Shown: positions 58,801 through 64,000 of the stretch, piece after piece | Layout: every line of letters starts with the position of its first letter | How positions within the stretch are numbered: position 1 is the stretch's first letter | Source of the DNA: Candidatus Leptofilum proximum | Lineage (GTDB): Bacteria > Chloroflexota > Anaerolineae > Promineifilales > Promineifilaceae | Length of the DNA: 64,000 nt | Assembly: GCA_016710325.1 (NCBI GenBank) | Contig: JADJXK010000001.1 | Coordinates: forward strand, 1,860,001-1,924,000 | Direction of reading: 5' to 3' | Program-made: the position numbers and the translations under genes | Notes under the pieces: model-generated | Told to the model about the DNA's origin: nothing | The model's input: only the letters and a program-made list of their open reading frames with translations | Databases searched by the model: none

Positions 58801-60297
58801 ATGAGCGAAAAAGTGAATACCCCTTTCCGTAGGCAGGGCGCAATGTGGATAAGTTTGGCCCTGTCTTTTCTTTTGGCAACGCTGGTCTTGGGTGACCAAC
58901 GGCCGTTTCCCGCCACTGCCTCATCGACTACCACCTCTACAACGGCCGTTTCCCCCTTTGCCTATGGCGCCAACGTCGCCGAGTGGGACGTGGCCCGGCT
59001 CCACAACATGGGCTTCAACTGGATCAAGGTGTTTAGCGGTCCCGGCAGTCGTCTGCCGCTGAAAGTACTCATGCGCGTGACGGCCAACGCCAGCCACCTG
59101 GACAATGTAAATGGCTTTGGCAGCAGCATCCAGAGCCTGGCCCAGTCGCAAAAAGGGTACGTCGATGCTTACGAAATTGGCAATGAGCCCAACCTGGACG
59201 CGACGTATGGCTGGGGTTACGGCAGCAGCAACGTGCCGCCCAACGCAGCCGATTACGCCACGCTGTTGTGTGAGGCGTACGACCGTATCAAAGCCGTCGA
59301 TCCTAATGCCGTGGTGGTTTCAGCCGGACTGGCGCCCACGGGGCGCGTGCCGGAAACGTGGAACGGCCACCTGGGGCACAACGGGTTTTTCCAGGATGAG
59401 CGCATCTTCATGCAAGAGATGCTGGACGCCATGCAAAACAGCCACGGCGGCCCTTGCTTCGATGCCTTCGGCTACCACCCCTACGGCTACAGCGCCGATT
59501 TTGACGCCGAGCCCGACCAACCCTCGGCCGACCCCACGCAAAATTGTGCCGATGGCTTTTGCTTTCGCGGCGTGGAGAAGATCTACGCCATCTTGCAGGC
59601 CAATGGGCTGGGCGGCAAGCAGGTGTTGGCCACCGAGTTTGGCTGGATTGTGCAGCCACCCGCCAACTGCCTGAGCAGCCCCAGCTGGTCGGGCCGGGCC
59701 TGGCAAATTGTGAGCGAGCAAAAGCAGGCAGCAAACCTGGTGGGCGCGTATGAATACGCCACGACGCATTATCCGTGGCTGGGCGGCATGTTCCTCTTTA
59801 ACCTGAACTTCAACGTGGCGCCCTGGATTACCGATCCGTGTGAGCAAATGCGTTACTACAGCGTGCAAAACCGCCCGGCCGAAGCGGCTCTAGCCGCCAT
59901 GCCCAAGGTGGCTGGGGCCGGGGTGGGCGATTTGTCCGCAGCGCCGGACGCGGTAACGGCCGTTCACACCCTCGCCCAGCAGCCCCTCAACAAAACGGTA
60001 TCCGTCACGATCAAAAACGTGGGCACCGCGCCGTTGGACTACACGCTGTTGCTGCAAGACACCCCGCCGCTGTCGTTGAGCCTCACCGGTGCGTTGACCG
60101 GGACGCTGGCGGTGAATGAGAGTACGGCCGTTCCGCTCAAGTACACGCTCAACAGCCAGACCACGGGCAGCTACAGCGGCACGCTGCACATCGCCACCAG
60201 CTCTAACGGCGTGACCGACAGCCACAGCGTGCCGGTGACGGCGCATTTGTGGAACACGATTCACGAGACATTTTTGCCGGTGGTGGTACGGCCGTAA
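58801..60297 (+). CDS. Exported clan GH-A-like glycosidase
   Basis: 498 residues; an N-terminal signal (MWISLALSFLLATLVLG). The TIM barrel has YEIGNEPNL with the acid/base Glu129 and VLATEFGW with likely nucleophile Glu279 as in clan GH-A (GH39/GH5-like). A C-terminal beta-sandwich (LNKTVSVTIKNVGTAPLDYT) follows. The end is HETFLPVVVRP, a motif of exported Chloroflexota proteins (YLPxVxR-like; inference). Substrate cannot be determined. Confidence 0.85.
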   Translation: MSEKVNTPFRRQGAMWISLALSFLLATLVLGDQRPFPATASSTTTSTTAVSPFAYGANVAEWDVARLHNMGFNWIKVFSGPGSRLPLKVLMRVTANASHLDNVNGFGSSIQSLAQSQKGYVDAYEIGNEPNLDATYGWGYGSSNVPPNAADYATLLCEAYDRIKAVDPNAVVVSAGLAPTGRVPETWNGHLGHNGFFQDERIFMQEMLDAMQNSHGGPCFDAFGYHPYGYSADFDAEPDQPSADPTQNCADGFCFRGVEKIYAILQANGLGGKQVLATEFGWIVQPPANCLSSPSWSGRAWQIVSEQKQAANLVGAYEYATTHYPWLGGMFLFNLNFNVAPWITDPCEQMRYYSVQNRPAEAALAAMPKVAGAGVGDLSAAPDAVTAVHTLAQQPLNKTVSVTIKNVGTAPLDYTLLLQDTPPLSLSLTGALTGTLAVNESTAVPLKYTLNSQTTGSYSGTLHIATSSNGVTDSHSVPVTAHLWNTIHETFLPVVVRP

Positions 60298-60309
60298 AAG
60301 CAAATCACG

Positions 60310-60371
60310 AATCCCACAAATGGACGAATGGGGCGAATAAAAATTTCTCCGCATCGTCCATTCGTGGGATT
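60310..60371. repeat. Intergenic inverted repeat (ATTCGT words)
   Basis: AATCCCACAAATGGACG (60310-60326) and CGTCCATTCGTGGGATT (60355-60371) pair with one mismatch. Same words as 12409-12472. Confidence 0.75.
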
Positions 60372-60392
60372 GATAGGGTATAATCCCTGGCC

Positions 60393-61034
60393 ATGAGTGA
60401 GTCTGCTGAACCTGAATTCTGGCCGGAAAACGGCCGTCTCCCCGCCACCAAAACGCTTCCACCTGCCTTTACCAAATTTCACAGCCTGGATTTGACCAAC
60501 CGCAAATTGATAATTGCCATGAACATGGTGGGGCTGCTGCTGTTGTTCATCTTTGGCTGGCTGTTTATGGGCGTGGCTGCCTTTTTGAACCCCGAGTTTT
60601 TCTGGCTGGAGCTGCGCATTTTTGTGGCTACGCTGACTTTGCCTGCTTTTTTGCTTACCGTTGCCGTGGTGGTGGTGCTGCATGAGCTGAGCCACGCGCT
60701 GTTTTTCTGGCTGTTTAGCCGGGAACGGCCGAAAATTGGTTTTAACCTGCTGTACGCCTACGCCGCCGCGCCGGACTGGTATTTTCCGCGCCGCCAGTTT
60801 GTGCTGATTGGCCTGGCGCCCGTGCTGCTGCTCTCCCTGGTCGGGGTGGTGACCCTGCCGCTGGTCGATTTCTTCATGGCGGTGCGCCTGATTCTGGCGC
60901 TCACCGTGAATGCCGCCGGGGCCGTAGGCGACTTTACCGCGGTGATATGGGCGCTGGGCCAGCCTGCCGATATTTTGCTGCGTGATGAGGGAACGGCCGT
61001 TACTGCCTACAAATCATCCTGTCAGGCCAACTAA
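60393..61034 (+). CDS. DUF3267 membrane zinc metalloprotease-like protein
   Basis: 213 residues with four or five helices. VVLHELSHALFFWLF carries the HExxH zinc motif inside a helix, and NAAGAVGDF is the other conserved site. Family members include putative site-2-like proteases. The start is ATG 60393; TATAAT at 60380 lies very close, so the message may be near leaderless. Confidence 0.85.
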   Translation: MSESAEPEFWPENGRLPATKTLPPAFTKFHSLDLTNRKLIIAMNMVGLLLLFIFGWLFMGVAAFLNPEFFWLELRIFVATLTLPAFLLTVAVVVVLHELSHALFFWLFSRERPKIGFNLLYAYAAAPDWYFPRRQFVLIGLAPVLLLSLVGVVTLPLVDFFMAVRLILALTVNAAGAVGDFTAVIWALGQPADILLRDEGTAVTAYKSSCQAN

Positions 61035-61039
61035 TGGCC

Positions 61040-61094
61040 TCACGCAAGGTGCGCCAAGAACGCCAAGAAAAAAACCTTTGCGTTCTTTGCGTGA
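61040..61094. repeat. Imperfect hairpin of CACGCAAAG words
   Basis: TCACGCAA (61040-61047) with TTGCGTGA (61087-61094) and AAGAACGCCAAG with CTTTGCGTTCTT inside. Related to 45738-45786. Confidence 0.7.
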
Positions 61095-61188
61095 ATTTCT
61101 CTTAGACCCACCCCCATGCCAGGCTCCCAACCGATGCCTGTTTTTGTGGTATCATCCCCGGCACTCAAGGTGGCTTGGAGACGGAAAG

Positions 61189-61842
61189 ATGACAATTCGC
61201 GTTTTGTTGGTGGATGATCAGGCATTGTTTCGTGAGGGGCTGCACACGCTGCTTTCGGTGCATGATGATCTGGAGGTGGTGGGTGAAGCCAGCAACGGCC
61301 AGGAAGCCATCGACGCGGTGGCAAAGCTGGCGCCGGACGTGGTGCTGATGGATTTGCGGATGCCGGTGCTGAACGGCGTGGCCGCCACCCGGCAGATCAC
61401 CCAGTCGGCAGCCACCAGCCGCGTCATTGTCCTCACCACCTTCGACGACGATGATTACGTGTTTGACGGCCTGCGCGCCGGGGCGGTGGGCTACCTGCTT
61501 AAGGATGTGCCCTCGGCCAAGCTGGTGGAGGCGATTCGGGCCGCGGCGCGGGGAGAATCTTTTTTGCAGCCGTCGGTGGCGGCCAAGGTGGTGGCAGAAT
61601 TTTCACGATTGGCCGGGGCGGGCACGGCCGATCCCCAGCAAGACCTCGTTGAGCCTTTGTCGGAGCGGGAGCTGGAAATTCTCGCGGTGCTGGCCACCGG
61701 CGCCAGCAACCGGGAGATTGCCAACCAGCTGTACATCACCGAAGGCACGGTGAAAAACCACGTCACCAACATCCTGGGCAAGCTGGCCGTGCGCGACCGC
61801 ACCCAGGCGGCCTTGAAAGCCAAAGAGATGGGCTTGATCTAG
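61189..61842 (+). CDS. NarL/LuxR-family response regulator (orphan)
   Basis: 217 residues. Receiver: VLLVDDQALFREGL, VVLMDLRMPVLNG (Asp), VLTTFDDDDYVFDGLRAGAVGYLLKD (Thr, Lys). LuxR HTH: LSERELEILAVLATGASNREIANQL ... VKNHVTNILGKL. GGAG is upstream. No sensor kinase is adjacent. A family A repeat follows. Confidence 0.94.
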   Translation: MTIRVLLVDDQALFREGLHTLLSVHDDLEVVGEASNGQEAIDAVAKLAPDVVLMDLRMPVLNGVAATRQITQSAATSRVIVLTTFDDDDYVFDGLRAGAVGYLLKDVPSAKLVEAIRAAARGESFLQPSVAAKVVAEFSRLAGAGTADPQQDLVEPLSERELEILAVLATGASNREIANQLYITEGTVKNHVTNILGKLAVRDRTQAALKAKEMGLI

Positions 61843-61847
61843 GGAAG

Positions 61848-61903
61848 GGGAGATTGGAGATTAGAGATTAAACTAATCTCCAATCTCCAATCTCTAATCT
61901 CCT
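61848..61903. repeat. GAGATTGGAGATT-family hairpin, copy 6
   Basis: GGGGAGATTGGAGATTAGAG, AAACT loop, then AATCTCCAATCTCCAATCTC. Overlaps the 3' end of the TehB-like gene and gives its last Gly-Asp-stop (GGAGATTAG). Confidence 0.85.
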
Positions 61904-62532
61904 TTCTTGCGGGCGATGAGTTGAGCGATGTCGCGCCATTTGCCAGAGCGGGGGCCACGTACGGCCGTTTCCACCGAATGCACAATCTCAAAATCGGCAA
62001 ACGCCTGGGGTAGTTCGCCCGGTTCCAGCAGGTAGGTGGGCGTGTCGCCCGCCTCTGTGTGCACAAACGTCTCGAAGAAGAGCAGCCCGCCGGGGCGCAG
62101 CGCCTGCCGGTAGGCGGGGAAAGCGGCCCGCTCCAAAAAGCGGAAGTTGAGCAAGACATCGACACAGTTTGGGGGAAAATAGGGAGTGATGAGGTCGAAA
62201 ACGGCCGTGTCTACCACCACGCCCAGCTCAGCCGCCTTTTGCCGCAGCAAGCGCAAGCCCACTTCAGAAATGTCCAGCGCCACCACCTTCATTCCCTGCT
62301 GCGCGGCAAACAGGGCATTCAGCCCCACACCCGCGGCGGCATCCAACACCACACCGCCGGGGGGCAGCAGATAGGCAAAATCTTGCAGGAGCTGGCTGGG
62401 GTGGCCCTGCTGTTGGTACTTGCCATCGGATTGGTAACGGCCGTTCCACCGTTCCGCGTCTGGGTGGCTACAGCGAATTGGAGAAATTAACGAATGATTG
62501 CTGTCGGTTTGAAATTTGTTGGTTTCTTCCAT
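61894..62532 (-). CDS. TehB-like SAM methyltransferase
   Basis: 212 residues. RWNGRYQSDGKYQQQGHPSQLL (start typical of TehB-like), VVLDAAAGVGLNALF (motif I), VVALDISEVGL (motif II), FFETFVHTE. Acts on chalcogen or thiopurine-like small molecules in known relatives; the role is open. The stop codon belongs to a family A repeat. Eleven bases after dam stop, so probably the genes are not coupled in that order: dam lies downstream. Confidence 0.85.
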   Translation of the reverse strand: MEETNKFQTDSNHSLISPIRCSHPDAERWNGRYQSDGKYQQQGHPSQLLQDFAYLLPPGGVVLDAAAGVGLNALFAAQQGMKVVALDISEVGLRLLRQKAAELGVVVDTAVFDLITPYFPPNCVDVLLNFRFLERAAFPAYRQALRPGGLLFFETFVHTEAGDTPTYLLEPGELPQAFADFEIVHSVETAVRGPRSGKWRDIAQLIARKKGD

Positions 62533-62543
62533 TCGTTGTTGTC

Positions 62544-63344
62544 CTATGAAAAAAGGGCCAGCAGTTCGGCCGCTTTGTCGCGTTTGTCGCCGTTGCAGCT
62601 AATGTAGCGGCGCACCTCGAATGTTTCGATTGCGGCGGCCGCGTACACCTGGCGAACTTCGTCTGTATCGTGGTTGGAGATGATGACGGGGATACCGCGC
62701 CGGGCCAGCTTTGCGGCCTGCCGGGCCAGCTCTTGCTGCTCGGCCCAGCCAAAGCCGTTGGCGCTGTAGCTGGTGAAGTTGGCCGTGTCGGACAGCGGCA
62801 CATAGGGCGGGTCGCAGTAAACCACGTCGCCCGGCTGGCAGGCGGCCATCGTCGCCACAAAGCTGCTGTGTTGGAAGGTGGCGTGTTGGGCTTTTTGGGC
62901 AAAGTGGTGCATTTCGGCGGTGGGGAAGTACGGCCGTTTATACCGGCCAAATGGCACATTAAAACCGCCCTGCATGTTGTAGCGGCACAGGCCGTTGTAG
63001 CCGTGTTTGTTCATGTACAAAAAAATGGCCGACTTGCGCCGCAGGTCGTTGGTGCTGTTGAACTCGTCGCGCAGGGCGTAGTAACGATCCTTGTGATTGT
63101 TTTCCGGCTTGAACAGAGTGCGGCAGTAGTTGATGAATGCCTCACCTTCGGCCTGCAAATGTTGGTACAGGTTGATCAGGTCGGCGTTGGCGTCGGTGAG
63201 CAGGTAACATGGGTAATCGGTGTTCAGGAACAGCGCACCGGAGCCAACAAACGGCTCAACCAGCCGCTCGCCCGGCGGCAGCAGCGCTTTGATGCGCTCG
63301 ACGATTTTGTATTTGTTTCCGGCCCATTTGAGGAATGGTTTCAT
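62544..63344 (-). CDS. dam: Dam-type DNA adenine methyltransferase
   Basis: 266 residues. KWAGNKYKI (near N-terminus), EPFVGSGALFL (SAM site), VVYCDPPYVPLS (catalytic DPPY) and NHDTDEVRQVY agree with the class alpha Dam family, likely GATC-specific (inference). No restriction gene adjoins, so an orphan enzyme for epigenetic or repair control is likely. It is transcribed upstream of the TehB-like methyltransferase with an 11-base gap. Confidence 0.92.
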   Translation of the reverse strand: MKPFLKWAGNKYKIVERIKALLPPGERLVEPFVGSGALFLNTDYPCYLLTDANADLINLYQHLQAEGEAFINYCRTLFKPENNHKDRYYALRDEFNSTNDLRRKSAIFLYMNKHGYNGLCRYNMQGGFNVPFGRYKRPYFPTAEMHHFAQKAQHATFQHSSFVATMAACQPGDVVYCDPPYVPLSDTANFTSYSANGFGWAEQQELARQAAKLARRGIPVIISNHDTDEVRQVYAAAAIETFEVRRYISCNGDKRDKAAELLALFS

Positions 63345-63348
63345 GGTT

Positions 63349-63414
63349 GGGTAATTGGGTAATTAAGGTAATTGGGTAATTGAGTAATTTGACATAATTA
63401 CCCAATTATTCAAT
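63349..63414. repeat. GTAATTGGGTAATT word-repeat hairpin
   Basis: GGGTAATTGGGTAATTAAGG followed by ATAATTACCCAATTATTCAATT. It lies between dam and the phosphoesterase gene. Confidence 0.7.
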
Positions 63415-63420
63415 TCCATT

Positions 63421-64000
63421 TTATCTCAACATGCTGGCCAGCAATTTTTCCAGGTGGGGCGGCTTGATGAAGGAGAGAACTTCTTTCTCCTGATGGGTGT
63501 TGTAGGCGACCGCCCGCTTTTCGACGGTCCAGCCTGCGCCCTTGCGCCAGGTGAGCAGGCCGTATTTGGCCCGTTCGTCGCCGTCGGCGGGCAGGTTGAC
63601 GGAGCTGATGTTGGCCAGGATCAGTTCGCCCCAGCGGCGCACATTGGGCATGTGCAGGTGGCCAAAGGCGATGATGCCCGCGGTGGTGGCTTCCAGCAAC
63701 GGCCGTAAATCGTCATCACTCTGCTCAAATTTTACCTGGCCCAGCTGCTCTGCCTGGAAATCGGCCGTGGGGAAGATGACCTGGTTTACGTCTAGCGGAT
63801 TGGCATGGACAATGAGCAGATCGTCGCTGGGAACGGCCGTTGGCGCAACCCGATGGCCAAACGGCAAACGCTGTAACCAGGCCACATGCTCTGGTCCGAG
63901 TTGCTCTTGTGTCCATTGGGCCACTTCATTAAACGATTCCAATCGCTGCCGCTGAGTATCGGCCGCATCATCTGGGATGTTCAGCGGAGTGTGGATCATT
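63421..64000 (-). CDS. Metallophosphoesterase, N-terminally truncated by the window end
   Basis: About 192 residues visible on the minus strand. LLIVHANPLDVNQVI and IIAFGHLHMPNVRRWGELILANISSVNLPADG hold the GHxH and N(P)GS(V)-like motifs of the calcineurin-like YfcE/MPP group. The catalytic first motif (DxHG) would lie beyond base 64000. It likely cleaves phosphodiesters. Start not visible. Confidence 0.85.
   Translation of the reverse strand, partial: MIHTPLNIPDDAADTQRQRLESFNEVAQWTQEQLGPEHVAWLQRLPFGHRVAPTAVPSDDLLIVHANPLDVNQVIFPTADFQAEQLGQVKFEQSDDDLRPLLEATTAGIIAFGHLHMPNVRRWGELILANISSVNLPADGDERAKYGLLTWRKGAGWTVEKRAVAYNTHQEKEVLSFIKPPHLEKLLASMLR

Larger units (their letters stand above)
358..63838. 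repeat. Dispersed ACGGCCGT palindrome family (about 120 copies)
   Basis: Reading the strand base by base I found about 120 exact ACGGCCGT octamers, the first at 358-365 and the last near 63832, roughly one per 530 bases. Examples: 2308, 5819, 6691, 17812, 23754, 36599, 48671, 58942 and 60991. Many are embedded in longer palindromes such as GGGAAACGGCCGTTTCCC. They occur within CDS in all three frames and in gaps. Confidence 0.9.

Overview
The window reads as bacterial chromosome, high in GC (roughly 58-60% by eye), most likely from the phylum Chloroflexota (Anaerolineae/Caldilineae-like). This placement is inference. It rests on an archaeal-type isopentenyl phosphate kinase (rare in bacteria but known from Roseiflexus), a PDZ-radical SAM-DUF512 protein, exported proteins with long Pro/Thr/Ala linkers, an exported glycosidase ending in FLPVVVRP, STAND ATPases with effector-associated domains, and RNase J with ScpA/ScpB. 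There is no rRNA, phage, IS element or CRISPR array. One tRNA (Asn) is present.

Layout. 0-8.5 kb: a URO-D-type methyltransferase, an MFS permease, an HNH nuclease, a small Cys-containing protein, RNase J behind a structured leader, RtcB and an unrecognised protein. 8.7-19.3 kb: lipoprotein and membrane-anchored hydrolases, small zinc-ribbon and membrane proteins, a J-domain protein, a VanZ protein, a STAND-type regulator, a methyltransferase with an RBS-masking hairpin, and scpA. 19.5-28.4 kb: a GT39-like glycosyltransferase; then, on the minus strand, a membrane histidine-kinase-like protein whose phosphoacceptor His is Gln, a LysM protein, and an EAD-NACHT-FGE protein. 30.2-39.0 kb: a ten-gene minus-strand operon for a group 4 (energy-converting) [NiFe] hydrogenase with complex-I-like subunits and its own maturation protease. 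39.3-47.2 kb: hydrolase-LOG-IPK genes, a radical SAM protein, the scpB-rluB-cmk cluster and an M20 peptidase. 47.3-53.2 kb: a PIN/RHH toxin-antitoxin pair, a Rieske fusion protein, a CPBP protease and a Cthe_2159-like lipoprotein. 53.4-64 kb: tRNA-Asn, a divergent GyrI-like/WYL pair, a two-component pair, a glycosidase, a DUF3267 protease, an orphan NarL regulator, a TehB-like methyltransferase, Dam, and a partial phosphoesterase.

The most striking signal is in the DNA itself. The palindrome ACGGCCGT occurs about 120 times by eye count, in genes and between them, where about two copies are expected. It is usually embedded in a longer palindrome of the form GGGAAACGGCCGTWTCCC and so imprints TAV, NGR and RP[FYL] tripeptides on unrelated proteins. 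This resembles HIP1 of cyanobacteria, with a different core. A second layer consists of intergenic hairpins built from tandem short words (for example GAGATTGGAGATT followed by its inverse). They sit in nearly every non-overlapping gap of the hydrogenase operon, provide the last codons and stop of at least two genes, and in two places are inserted in frame inside conserved proteins.
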